From positions 193,415 to 257,414 of the forward strand of contig NZ_PJRP01000004.1 in NCBI RefSeq assembly GCF_002858765.1: DNA of 64,000 nt, written 5' to 3'. Below the pieces are notes generated by a model. The model saw only the letters and a program-made list of their open reading frames with translations, ran no database searches and was not told the DNA's origin. Positions within the stretch are counted from its first letter, which is position 1. Each line of letters starts with the position of its first letter. A program made the position numbers and the translations under genes. Below, one piece after another: positions 9,843 to 17,549 of this stretch. Source of the stretch: Cupriavidus pauculus. GTDB taxonomy: Bacteria; Pseudomonadota; Gammaproteobacteria; Burkholderiales; Burkholderiaceae.

Positions 9843-10977
9843 GCAAACGGCTCCATTCGGTGATCCCACCTTCTTCGTCAAGAGCCTGGTACGCAGGGAA
9901 CTGCGCGCCGGTGGCGCACGCGTGGTTGGGCAGGATGCGCAGTAGCGTGCCGATCGGGAAGCGCGCGGCTATGTCTGTGTCCGGGGCATCTTCGCGCGAA
10001 AGGATGCCATGCTCTTGGTTCGCGCCGCTAAGGATGTACCCCGGAATCACCGCGCCATCGATCCCGCACACCTGACCGTAGCCGAAGTCGCGTTGTTGCT
10101 TCTGCGTGCCACGGTCGCGGCTCATGGCCATCCATCCGGCGTCGACGATAGCCCACCCTTTTTCGGCCTGGTGTCCGATCACGGTGGTCAGCACACTGAG
10201 CGCGACGTCCTCGGTAGAACACACACCGACATTGTGCATCACGAGGTCGAAGAAGACATAGACTCCCGCGCGCACTTCGGTCACGCCCTGCAGGTGCTCT
10301 GCACGGAGGGCCGTCGGTGTCGATCCCACGCTGACTACCGGGCATGGCAGTCCGGCTTCCCGCAGGCGTTCGGCCGCCCGCACGCAGCCGGATCGCTCCT
10401 GTTCGGCCATTGCGGCGAGCGCTTCGCGGGTATTAAGTTCATAGCTCGAACCGGCGTGCGTCATCACGCCACCCAGGCGTGCGCCGCCTTCATGCAGTAC
10501 GGTCGCAACATCGAGCAATGCCGATTCATCCGGTCGGATGCCGGAGCGATGACCGTCGGTGTCGATTTCGATCCAGACTTCGAACACTTCGCCGTGCTCC
10601 GCTCCGAACGAGACAATGGCGCGAGCGGAATCCACACTGTCAGTCAGGATCTTGAGATCACAGCCCCTGCGGCGCAGCGCCAATGCTTGCAGTAGTTTGT
10701 TGGCCACCATACCCACGCCATATAGAATATCCGTGATGCCGTCGTCAAAAAAATGCGCGGCTTCCTTAAGTGTGGAAACGGTGATGCCGTTGGCGCCAGC
10801 CGAAATTTGCGCCTTAACGACAGGGGAACACTTGGTCGTTTTGACGTGCGGGCGGAAGCGTACGCCAAGCGCATCCATGCGTGCTTGCATGCGCTGGATG
10901 TTGTGTTGCATGCGATGCATGTCGATGATCGCTGCAGGCGTGTCGACGCCCGTTAGAGATTTGGGGTGGTTGGTCAT
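9832..10977 (-). CDS. DSD1-family PLP enzyme (D-threonine aldolase/D-serine dehydratase-like)
   Basis: A 381-residue fold-type III PLP enzyme with an alanine-racemase-like N-terminal barrel, the family of D-threonine aldolase, D-3-hydroxyaspartate dehydratase/aldolase and eukaryotic D-serine dehydratase. The PLP lysine lies in RPHVKTTK (about residue 46). The metal site typical of the family is visible near the C-terminus as the His-x-Cys pair in LPNHACAT, so a divalent metal is expected. IEIDTDGHRSGI and MTHAGSSYE are further landmarks. It probably cleaves or dehydrates a beta-hydroxy or beta-substituted D-amino acid. Neighbours in the operon are a HAD hydrolase, a Bug receptor (17 bases upstream) and RidA. 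Aldolase versus dehydratase cannot be decided here. Confidence 0.9.
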   Translation of the reverse strand: MTNHPKSLTGVDTPAAIIDMHRMQHNIQRMQARMDALGVRFRPHVKTTKCSPVVKAQISAGANGITVSTLKEAAHFFDDGITDILYGVGMVANKLLQALALRRRGCDLKILTDSVDSARAIVSFGAEHGEVFEVWIEIDTDGHRSGIRPDESALLDVATVLHEGGARLGGVMTHAGSSYELNTREALAAMAEQERSGCVRAAERLREAGLPCPVVSVGSTPTALRAEHLQGVTEVRAGVYVFFDLVMHNVGVCSTEDVALSVLTTVIGHQAEKGWAIVDAGWMAMSRDRGTQKQQRDFGYGQVCGIDGAVIPGYILSGANQEHGILSREDAPDTDIAARFPIGTLLRILPNHACATGAQFPAYQALDEEGGITEWSRLHGW

Positions 10978-10994
10978 ATCGTCCCTGTTGTTCT

Positions 10995-11993
10995 TCAGTC
11001 CAGCAACTGACGCTTGGACTTAAGCGCCGGCACATCGTCGCGCAGGCCGCGCGTAATAAGTTCGGATACCACAGCGGGCACGGTCTCGCCAGCGGCAGGC
11101 AGGTCTACGCCAACCGCCTGCATCTGATGGCGAAACTGTGGATCCGCTGCTGCGCCCGCCATCGCTGTGTTTAATCGGGCCACGATGGCATCTGGCGTGC
11201 CCTTTGGCACAAACAGCGCGTTCCATGACCGTAGGTCGAGGGGGTAGCCGGCCTCCTTGGCGGTGGAGAGATTCGGCAATTGCTTCACGCGCTCCCCCGA
11301 TAGAACGGCCAGTGCTTTGATCTTGCCCCCAGCCAGTTGCGGAAGCGCCGTGGTGGTCTGGTCGCACATGAAATCGATCTGACCGCCCATCAGATCGCTG
11401 ATGGCGGGGGCGACGCCGCGGTAGGGCACATGGGTGACGTTTTGCCTCATGGCCGCCAGTAGCATGACACAGCCATAGTGCGAAACCGAGCCTACACCGG
11501 CACTGCCGTACGTTGCCTTGCTGGCGTTCTGTTGTAGCCAGGCATTGAAGTCCTTCAGATTGTTGGCGGGCATATCGGCCCGCACGAGCAGCAGCAATGG
11601 TGCGGAACCCGCCAGGCCGATTGGTCTAAAGTTCATCACCGGATCGTAGGGCAGTTTCTTGTACAGGGCCACGTTAGCTACATGCGTGCCGATGGTGCCC
11701 AGGCCAAGCACATAGCCATTGGGCTCGGCTTTGGCGACCTTACCCAAGCCAATGGTTCCGCCGGCGCCGGCAAGATTTTCGATCACGACCGGTTGGCCAA
11801 GCGTGTCGCTCATCTGTTTGGCGTAGCCTCTGCCCAGCGCGTCGCTGGGGCCACCGGCGGGGAACGGTACCACGAGCGTAATGGGACGTATCGGGAAGGC
11901 GGGGCTTTGTGCCATTGCCTGCGTTGCCACTGCGAACGCGGCTAGCGTCATCATTTGCGAAAGGCGAAATGCTAGGGAGGGCATACGGATCAT
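10995..11993 (-). CDS. Bug/TctC-family periplasmic solute receptor
   Basis: Bug receptor of 332 residues. The signal peptide spans about residues 1-29 and ends at QAMAQS. It is followed by FPIRPITLVVPFPAGGPSD and the ligand-loop segment ENLAGAGGTIG. VPYRGVAPAISDLMGGQI is the second-lobe signature. It lies inside the four-gene operon, 12 bases after the HAD gene and 17 bases before the DSD1-type gene, so it most likely brings in the substrate of that pathway, for example a substituted amino or hydroxy acid. No TctA or TctB gene is adjacent; it would need a permease encoded elsewhere. Confidence 0.93.
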   Translation of the reverse strand: MIRMPSLAFRLSQMMTLAAFAVATQAMAQSPAFPIRPITLVVPFPAGGPSDALGRGYAKQMSDTLGQPVVIENLAGAGGTIGLGKVAKAEPNGYVLGLGTIGTHVANVALYKKLPYDPVMNFRPIGLAGSAPLLLLVRADMPANNLKDFNAWLQQNASKATYGSAGVGSVSHYGCVMLLAAMRQNVTHVPYRGVAPAISDLMGGQIDFMCDQTTTALPQLAGGKIKALAVLSGERVKQLPNLSTAKEAGYPLDLRSWNALFVPKGTPDAIVARLNTAMAGAAADPQFRHQMQAVGVDLPAAGETVPAVVSELITRGLRDDVPALKSKRQLLD

Positions 11994-12005
11994 GGCGGAT
12001 CGCTC

Positions 12006-12674
12006 CTAGCGAGTTGCGGCGTGGAATGACCGCAGCCAAGGCAACGCCGTTTCCAGCGTCGCCGACTGGGCTTCCGGCATCGGTGCACCGGAAGGCATAG
12101 CGAGACCGACGCGGTTGTGCCAGTACGTGCGTAACCCCACTGCCGATGTGCCGAACATGTCGTAGCCCGAGCCGGCGACGAAGGCGGCCTCCGCAGCCTC
12201 GGTGCCGAGCTCTGTTAAGGCTAGCTTGTAGGGGCGGGGATCCGGCTTGTAGTAGCCGGCGGCTTCGGACGTGATAACGACATCCCAGTCGATCCCGAGC
12301 AAGGCTGCCGCCCGCCGGCCCAGGCGCTCCGAGCAGTTGGTCACGACCGCCAGTTGGCAATGCGGCCGCAGCGCATGCAGCAGTTTGCGCGCGCCGTTCC
12401 ACGGCGGCAATTCGTCCCAATGCGCTTCTAGCGCCTCGGGCGCGGTTCTCGGCAGGCCGACCTGCTCGGCCGCTTCCCGCACCAATTGCTCATAGGGCAC
12501 ATAGCTGCCGCAGCCGTATGTTCGACGCAGGTACTCGGCGCGCCAGGCGCGGCCCGCGGCCTCGGAGCCGGCGGCCGCATTCCAAACGGTCCACGAATCC
12601 AGTAGCGCAGTGAGCAGGTCGAACAGTACGGCACGGGGCCAGGCGGGCGACGGGAGAGGGGCGAGCGAGTCCAT
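12006..12674 (-). CDS. HAD-superfamily hydrolase, 2-haloacid dehalogenase (type II)-like
   Basis: A 222-residue HAD hydrolase. Motif I is AVLFDLLTALLDSW, where the first Asp would be the nucleophile; motif II is VVTNCSERLG with the Ser; motif III is GYYKPDPRPYKLAL with the Lys; motif IV is VAGSGYDMFG with the Asp. The spacing and SGYDMFGTSAVGLRTYWHNR resemble type II haloacid dehalogenases (LASSNAFDxxGAxxxGxxxxWxNR), although motif I lacks the usual GTL. Phosphatase activity remains possible. The start at 12674 (MDSLAPL) has AAAAGGGA about 5 bases upstream. It is the first gene of the operon with the Bug, DSD1 and RidA genes, facing a divergent LysR gene. Confidence 0.85.
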   Translation of the reverse strand: MDSLAPLPSPAWPRAVLFDLLTALLDSWTVWNAAAGSEAAGRAWRAEYLRRTYGCGSYVPYEQLVREAAEQVGLPRTAPEALEAHWDELPPWNGARKLLHALRPHCQLAVVTNCSERLGRRAAALLGIDWDVVITSEAAGYYKPDPRPYKLALTELGTEAAEAAFVAGSGYDMFGTSAVGLRTYWHNRVGLAMPSGAPMPEAQSATLETALPWLRSFHAATR

Positions 12675-12723
12675 AGGATCCCTTTTGCTAGTCGATTTGC
12701 GCCGAGGCGCACGGTTGTCTGAG

Positions 12724-12781
12724 GTTCTCAATGTAGAAACGATAAGGCGGCTTGTGGTTAAATTTGAGAACATCAATCGTT
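12724..12781. promoter_or_regulatory. Two interleaved inverted repeats between divergent HAD operon and LysR gene
   Basis: GTTCTCAA (12724-12731) is repeated inverted as TTGAGAAC (12764-12771), and AACGAT (12738-12743) as ATCGTT (12776-12781). The two repeats interleave with 32-base spacers, which fits the long, multi-site operators that LysR tetramers occupy between divergent genes. Binding by the adjacent LysR protein is inferred. Confidence 0.45.
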
Positions 12782-12793
12782 AAGCTGAAGTGA

Positions 12794-13708
12794 ATGATCC
12801 AGATCGAGGACCTCCGGCTGGTCGAAGCGTTGGCGCAATCGCCTTCGCTTAGCGCGGCGGCACGCGCCCTGAATGTGACGCCTCCGGCCTTGTCGGCGCG
12901 TCTTCGTAAGTTGGAATCGACCCTGGGACTCGCGCTTGCCACCCGTACGGCTCGGCGGCTGAGCCTGACGGCCGAGGGTGAACGCTTTGCACGCGAGGGT
13001 TCGGCGCTACTGGCGCAACTTGAGGCACTGCCCGAATCGTTCCGGCGGGAGGACAGCCGACTAACGGGAACGTTGCGTATCGCCGCGCCCTTTGGCTATG
13101 GACGACACCATATTGCACCGCTGCTGGCTCGCTTCGCCCAGATCCACCCGGATTTGCGTCTGCAACTCGATCTGCGCGAGACACCCTGGCCGGATCGGCA
13201 TGATTCGGATGCCGTGATCCACATCGGCACCGTGCGGGACTCATCGTGGATCGCCCGTACGCTCGCGCCTAATGCACGCTGGTTATGTGCAAGTCCGGCC
13301 TATTTGCGCAAGCACGGCACGCCTACCGAGCCGCGTGACTTGCTCGCGCACGCCTGCATCTGCATTCGTGAAAACGATGAGGATGTGACCCTATGGCGCT
13401 TTCGGCGGGCCCAAGGCGGTACAGGGCGACGACAATCTACGCGCGAGACCGTGCGTGTGATTTCGACCTACACCAGCAACGACGGCAGTATTGCGCGTCA
13501 GTGGGCGGAGCAGGGATTGGGCCTCGTGCTGCGTTCGGAGTGGGACACGGCCGAAGCGGTTTCGCGTGGTCGGCTAGTGCGGATAATGGCCGACTGGGAG
13601 TTCGACAGCGCGCCGGTGACCTTGCTCGTGCCGACGCGGCGTGGACGGACTGCCCGCGTGCAGGCGCTCATGCAGTTTTTCGAAGAGGCGCTCGGAGGAC
13701 AAAGATAG
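12794..13708 (+). CDS. LysR-family transcriptional regulator
   Basis: A 304-residue LysR regulator. The DNA-binding domain begins MIQIEDLRLVEALAQSPSLSAAARALNVTPPALSARLRKLE, a standard winged helix-turn-helix. It is of the subgroup in which GTLRIAAPFGYGRHHIAPLL starts the effector domain. It lies divergent from the HAD-Bug-DSD1-RidA operon, with starts 119 bases apart and inverted repeats between, so it is the likely regulator of that operon. The inducer is probably the imported substrate or a breakdown product. Confidence 0.92.
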   Translation: MIQIEDLRLVEALAQSPSLSAAARALNVTPPALSARLRKLESTLGLALATRTARRLSLTAEGERFAREGSALLAQLEALPESFRREDSRLTGTLRIAAPFGYGRHHIAPLLARFAQIHPDLRLQLDLRETPWPDRHDSDAVIHIGTVRDSSWIARTLAPNARWLCASPAYLRKHGTPTEPRDLLAHACICIRENDEDVTLWRFRRAQGGTGRRQSTRETVRVISTYTSNDGSIARQWAEQGLGLVLRSEWDTAEAVSRGRLVRIMADWEFDSAPVTLLVPTRRGRTARVQALMQFFEEALGGQR

Positions 13709-14033
13709 GAAAGGGGATAGGGCAGGTGAGAAACAGTATGAGGCGGTCGAACTAAACTACACCGTCCTCGATTGACTTGGGGAGTCGTTTCCCCTGTCAG
13801 ATTCTCGCGTACCGGCGAGCCATTGACGGTTTTTCCGACCCCGTTGATCTTCCTGGTTCGGCAAGACCGGTGGCATAGACGATACCACCCGGCGCGGACG
13901 TCTGGTGGAAACCTCCTTCTGCGCTTGCGACTTGGACCTACATGGTAAGGTGATCGGGTGCAGTTATTTTTGCATCAAGCGTTGGCCGAGGAGGAGACCA
14001 CCCATCGGCTACGTAAACTCACCAAAGAAGAAA
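13709..14033 (+). other. Intergenic stretch, nothing recognised
   Basis: About 325 bases between the LysR stop and the secreted CMD protein. Apart from a short GGGGA/TCCCC hairpin near 13781-13797 I see no gene, RNA or clear promoter. An open reading frame does run from 13905 into the next gene, but the signal-peptide start at 14034 is preferred. Confidence 0.4.
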
Positions 14034-14678
14034 ATGAAGATCCATCACGCTATCACTGCGGCAGCCCTTTCTGCCTTTGTCTGTAATGTATTTGGTGCGG
14101 ATGACCGTATGCCGCCGATACCTGCAGAGAAGCTCACCGAAGCACAAAAAAAATCCATTGAACTGCTATCGGAAGGGACTCCTGCCGGAGGTGCTCCGAG
14201 GAACGTCAGTGCCGGTCCGTGGGTGCCGTTGCTGAGGAGTCCGGAATTGCTGAACCGTCTGCAACGCATGGGCGCTTATCTCCGCTATGAGAGTGCCTTC
14301 GAGCCTCGATTGAGTGAGTTTGTGATTCTTCTGACGGCGCGGCAGTGGAGCAACCAGTATGAGTGGCTCGCACATCAAAAGCTGGCATTGAAGGCGGGCG
14401 TCTCGCAGCCAGTGGCGCAAGCTATTGCCGAAGGGCGGCGGCCGACGGGGATGAGCGCTGACGAGGAGGCGCTCTATGACTTCATTGATGAACTGGACCG
14501 CAACAAGAGCATTAGCGATCCGACTTATGCGCGTATCAAGGACAAGTTCGGTGAGCGCGGTGTGATTGACCTCATTGCCATCAATGGCTACTACAGCATG
14601 CTCGCGGCCGTTCTCAACGTCGCGCAGTCGCCGTTGCCAGGAAACGCGCCGCAGCAGATTCCGACACTGCCCCGATAG
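14034..14678 (+). CDS. Exported carboxymuconolactone decarboxylase (CMD)-family protein
   Basis: A 214-residue protein with an N-terminal signal peptide (MKIHHAITAAALSAFVCNVFGA), followed by an AhpD/CMD-like helical domain. Within it, EPRLSEFVILLTARQWSNQYEWLAHQ resembles the conserved CMD core, in which ExxxLxxxxxxxxxYxWxxH is typical of gamma-carboxymuconolactone decarboxylase relatives. The cysteine pair CxxC of AhpD peroxidase partners is absent, so peroxidase function is unlikely. The start at 14034 was chosen because it gives a clean signal peptide. DUF429 follows after 51 bases. A periplasmic CMD protein is less usual than cytoplasmic ones; the substrate is unknown. Confidence 0.85.
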   Translation: MKIHHAITAAALSAFVCNVFGADDRMPPIPAEKLTEAQKKSIELLSEGTPAGGAPRNVSAGPWVPLLRSPELLNRLQRMGAYLRYESAFEPRLSEFVILLTARQWSNQYEWLAHQKLALKAGVSQPVAQAIAEGRRPTGMSADEEALYDFIDELDRNKSISDPTYARIKDKFGERGVIDLIAINGYYSMLAAVLNVAQSPLPGNAPQQIPTLPR

Positions 14679-14729
14679 CATATTCAGGCAACCCAAGAAG
14701 CGGACCTTGCCGATTCTGAATGCAAGACT

Positions 14730-15383
14730 ATGCGAGTAGGTGGGATCGATGTCGGTGGAATGCGGAAAGGATGCCATCTCGTCGTCCTGGACGGCCGCAA
14801 CGTCATCTTGTCGACTAGAAGTACGGACCCTGAAGTCCTGGTGCAACATTGCGTTCACTATCAGGTCGGTATTGTTGGTGTTGATGCCCCATGTCGATGG
14901 AGTGTTGAGGGGCGAGGGCGGAAAGCGGAGAGGGAGCTTGCCAGGGAGCGAATTTTTTGCTTTTCGACGCCGACGGCTGAGCGCGCGACAGCTAATCCAA
15001 ATGGCTTCTACGGTTGGATGCTGAACGGCCAGAGAATATACGAGGCGTTATCCGATCAATACCCGCTAATGGTTGACGGGAAATACGCCGGCATGCCGGC
15101 GAGTTTTGAAACCTTCCCTCACGCGATCGTTTGCGCGCTTCTTGGCAAGCACGTCGCTTCGGCAAAGCAGAAGCGTTTGCAGCGTCGCGCATTGCTGGAG
15201 GATGTTGGAATCGAGACGACGACCTTGGGCTCCATCGACGCTCTTGACGCGGCGCTATGCGCTCTAGCCGCGCGATTGCTCCTGCTAAGCGAGGCGCGAA
15301 CGTTTGGCGATGCCGCTAGCGGGCACATCGTCATACCAAAAGTCGATTTAGCGGGTGTTCAGAAGCTGTTTGACGTGACCTAA
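14730..15383 (+). CDS. DUF429-family protein
   Basis: A 217-residue protein beginning MRVGGIDVGGMRKGCHLVVLD, the RNase H-like first strand with its acidic residue that characterises DUF429. Further features are VGVDAPCRWS (second acidic strand), ERELARERIFCFSTPT, FETFPHA and, near the end, SIDALDAALCALAARL with the acidic pair. The fold suggests a nuclease- or ATPase-like activity, but the family has no settled function. It is downstream of the CMD gene on the same strand and may be cotranscribed. Confidence 0.85.
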   Translation: MRVGGIDVGGMRKGCHLVVLDGRNVILSTRSTDPEVLVQHCVHYQVGIVGVDAPCRWSVEGRGRKAERELARERIFCFSTPTAERATANPNGFYGWMLNGQRIYEALSDQYPLMVDGKYAGMPASFETFPHAIVCALLGKHVASAKQKRLQRRALLEDVGIETTTLGSIDALDAALCALAARLLLLSEARTFGDAASGHIVIPKVDLAGVQKLFDVT

Positions 15384-15392
15384 CTCTGAGTT

Positions 15393-15438
15393 GCCGCCCG
15401 CAGGCGCGATTCACCCGGGCGGCGTGTTCTATTTTTCT
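15393..15438 (+). terminator. Possible terminator after the DUF429 gene
   Basis: GCCGCCCG (15393-15400) pairs with CGGGCGGC (15416-15423) around a 15-base loop, followed by a T-rich run ATTTTT at 15431-15436. The large loop and the gap before the T run make it only a candidate. Confidence 0.4.
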
Positions 15439-15802
15439 CGATCGTTGGGGTGCGAACCGGCGGGAAATCGCCGGTATCGACGTCTTGAATTTAGGCGAAA
15501 CAGCAGTCTTCGAGCCGCAGAAGTTTTCCGGAGGGCGCGCGACTCAATTTGGGGCTCGCTCCAGCGATGGCGTAATGCCTGATGGGAAGAGGGTGTGCGC
15601 TGGCCCCGGGGTCGGCCGACGAATGCTGGCGCTGACGCGTTGCAAAGAGTTCACGTACACGTGGCATGCCTATTTTCCACCGCTGTTATCACTTTGCGTC
15701 GAGAATGGGACGTATTATCATTTTGCGGAGGCGAGCAGGTCAAGCTCGCGAGAGTCCCGTGATTTCAGGCGGGCACACGGTAAGCGAGGCAAGGAGAACA
15801 GA
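15439..15802 (+). other. Leader region of the Fur-type gene
   Basis: About 360 bases without a supported gene. A reading frame open from 15485 runs in frame into the Fur coding region, but its extra 106 residues look unrelated to Fur and the internal start at 15803 has a good ribosome-binding site. A Fur-box-like site lies at 15701-15719. Confidence 0.5.
15701..15719. promoter_or_regulatory. Fur-box-like site upstream of the Fur-family gene
   Basis: GAGAATGGGACGTATTATC matches the 19-bp Fur consensus GATAATGATAATCATTATC at 13 of 19 positions, with the outer six bases at the right end all matching. It lies 83 bases before the Fur-family start, suggesting autoregulation. Direct binding is inferred. 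Confidence 0.55.
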
Positions 15803-16240
15803 ATGCAACCCTTATCTGAACTTCAGGGAGCTGGTCTTCGACGTACGACGCCTAGGCTTCGAATACTGGCGATATTCCAGGCGAACCGGCACCGGCATAT
15901 GAGTGCCGAAGAGGTCTATCGAATCCTCTTGGAGGAGAACACCGAAATTGGCTTGTCGACCGTTTACCGCGTACTGAGCCAATTGGAGCAGGCGCATCTC
16001 CTTGCTAGCCGACAGTTCGGTCCTGGCCCGGCCCTGTATGAACTCAACGAGGGGGATCACCACGACCACCTGGTTTGCGTGGAGTGTGGGCAGGTCGATG
16101 AATTCAGTGACGAAGGTATAGAGGCCCGGCAGCAAGAGGTAGCACAGGATAAGGGTTTTGTATTACGCGACCATTCGTTGGTGCTTTACGGGCGCTGCGC
16201 CCGCTGCCAAGCAGAGCGAGCTAGCTCGGGAAGCCTCTAG
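15803..16240 (+). CDS. Fur-family metal-responsive regulator
   Basis: A 145-residue Fur-family repressor, sensing a transition metal (usually Fe2+, sometimes Zn2+ or peroxide). The winged-helix domain covers residues 1-80, with LRRTTPRLRILAIF and the recognition helix LSTVYRVLSQLEQAHL. The dimer/metal domain follows. The HHDH cluster is at residues 86-89, CxxC at 92-95 (CVEC), and a second CxxC at 132-135 (CARC), so the structural zinc site is complete. AAGGAG lies 6 bases before the ATG. GDHHDHLVC is typical of true Fur rather than Zur. It is not next to the genes usually flanking the housekeeping fur, so it may be a second paralogue. Confidence 0.93.
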   Translation: MQPLSELQGAGLRRTTPRLRILAIFQANRHRHMSAEEVYRILLEENTEIGLSTVYRVLSQLEQAHLLASRQFGPGPALYELNEGDHHDHLVCVECGQVDEFSDEGIEARQQEVAQDKGFVLRDHSLVLYGRCARCQAERASSGSL

Positions 16241-16431
16241 CGCGCCCTGCTCGTCGTGATCGGGGGAGGCGGGCGTCGCGCGCAAGCGTACCGAACCGCT
16301 ATTCCGACACGCTGGCGCCGCGTAACAGGTCGAAACAACCTGTGAGCAAGTGGGACTGCACATACGCACAAATCTCCGCTATGCTGCGCGGAATCCGGCA
16401 ATTGTGCTGGTAGTTCTGCGATAGGAGCCAT

Positions 16432-16875
16432 ATGGCAACGAAGAAGACGGCCGCCCCGAAGACTGCGGCAAAGAAAGCGGCAGCACCGGCGAAGAAGGCT
16501 GCTCCCGTAGCGAAGAAGGCCGCACCGGCGGCCAAGAAGGCGGCAGCAGCGCCGGTGGCCAAGCCGCTAAAGGACACGTTCAACAAGTCGAGCCTGCTGG
16601 CCCATCTGGTTGCCCAGACTGAGCTGGACAAGAAAACGGTGCAAACGGTGCTGTCGCACTTGGAGAACACCATCGTGAGTTCGATCCACAAGAAGGGCGC
16701 TGGCGAATTCACGCTGCCTGGCCTCTTCAAGGTTTCGGCGATCCAGGTTCCGGCCACGAAAAAGCGCTTCGGCAAGAATCCTTTCACGGGCCAGGATCAA
16801 TGGTTTGCTGCAAAGCCGGCTTCCGTGAAGGTCAAGGTTCGTCCGCTGAAGAAGCTGAAGGACGCTGCCCTGTAA
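16432..16875 (+). CDS. HU-like nucleoid protein with lysine/alanine-rich N-terminal tail
   Basis: A 147-residue DNA-binding protein made of two parts. Residues 1-45 are a tail of repeated AAKK/PAKKAA units, like histone H1 or the C-terminal tails of mycobacterial HU. Residues about 48-147 form an HU/IHF domain (FNKSSLLAHLVAQTELDKKTVQ, then FTLPGLFKVSAIQVPATKKR and the beta-arm region GKNPFTGQDQ). The arm reads NPFTGQ rather than the NPxTG(x)E of standard HU but keeps the Pro that intercalates. It should compact DNA and bind nonspecifically. It stands alone with its own terminator. Such tailed HU proteins occur in Burkholderiales. Confidence 0.93.
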   Translation: MATKKTAAPKTAAKKAAAPAKKAAPVAKKAAPAAKKAAAAPVAKPLKDTFNKSSLLAHLVAQTELDKKTVQTVLSHLENTIVSSIHKKGAGEFTLPGLFKVSAIQVPATKKRFGKNPFTGQDQWFAAKPASVKVKVRPLKKLKDAAL

Positions 16876-16895
16876 GTTTGGGGCTTGCAAGACGG

Positions 16896-16927
16896 AAAAT
16901 GGGAAGCGCGGAGCTTCCCATTTTTTA
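16896..16927 (+). terminator. Rho-independent terminator of the HU-like gene
   Basis: A 12-bp perfect stem, AAAATGGGAAGC (16896-16907) with GCTTCCCATTTT (16913-16924), around the five-base loop GCGGA, and continuing into a T run at 16921-16926. It begins 21 bases after the HU stop. The A-rich left arm also allows it to act on the opposite strand. Confidence 0.9.
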
Positions 16928-17202
16928 TTGGACTTGAGGATGTATTTGCCTCGTCGGCGTAGTTAATTCGGGCGGCCGTCCGCCCAGCACGAGATTGAGG
17001 GTGGCGGGGCGCCCCGTAACCAAGCAAGCGGGTGCGGAATCAGTGGAGCACTGACATCCGGTTCCGTGGGTGCACGTTACATTGGGGCGGCGCGTTTCTC
17101 CAGGGCCGTGCCTTCTTCAACTCTGTGGTTTGAGCAAAGCCTGTCATCACATTTGATGGGCTTCTTTAAATGAAGTCTCGGATCAGCCCGCAGCACCGGC
17201 CA

Positions 17203-17520
17203 TTACGGCTGGAAGAACGAAACCGGCGACATCAGCCGGTTCTCCTGGCTGACGAGATAGCCGGCCTCGGCACTCATCTTGAGATAGTCGGCCCAGGCGG
17301 GGTCTTTCTGCAGTGCCTGGCGCCTGGCTTCGCGATCGGCTGCACTGTCGTAGACCCAGATGTGCATGTAGCTGTTCACGTTGCCGGTCTCGGTTTGCAT
17401 GTAAGCCAGCGGCTTGCCCAGATGCTGGCTCTGGATCGCAAAGCCGTACTCGGCATACAGCGCCAGGTGTTTCTTGATCGTGCCGGGGCGGCAGGTGTAG
17501 GTGCGGACGTCATACAGCAT
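17203..17520 (-). CDS. NIPSNAP-family protein
   Basis: A 105-residue single-domain NIPSNAP protein, a ferredoxin-like alpha/beta-barrel dimer fold. It starts MLYDVRTYTCRPGTIKKHLALYAEYG, the family's first strand and helix. NSYMHIWVYDSAADREARRQAL (interrupted here at the family's HxW core) and the ending SFFQP are also typical. The biochemical role of bacterial NIPSNAPs is unsettled; they often sit in catabolic operons. This one is 29 bases downstream of a Bug receptor gene and is probably the last gene of the AraC-Bug-NIPSNAP set. Confidence 0.88.
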   Translation of the reverse strand: MLYDVRTYTCRPGTIKKHLALYAEYGFAIQSQHLGKPLAYMQTETGNVNSYMHIWVYDSAADREARRQALQKDPAWADYLKMSAEAGYLVSQENRLMSPVSFFQP

Positions 17521-17549
17521 GGGTATTCCTTAAACGATGCAGAGGGGAA

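Noticed and set aside
15485..15802. N-terminal extension of the Fur protein
   Set aside because: Unrelated to Fur, and the internal ATG has AAGGAG at the right distance.
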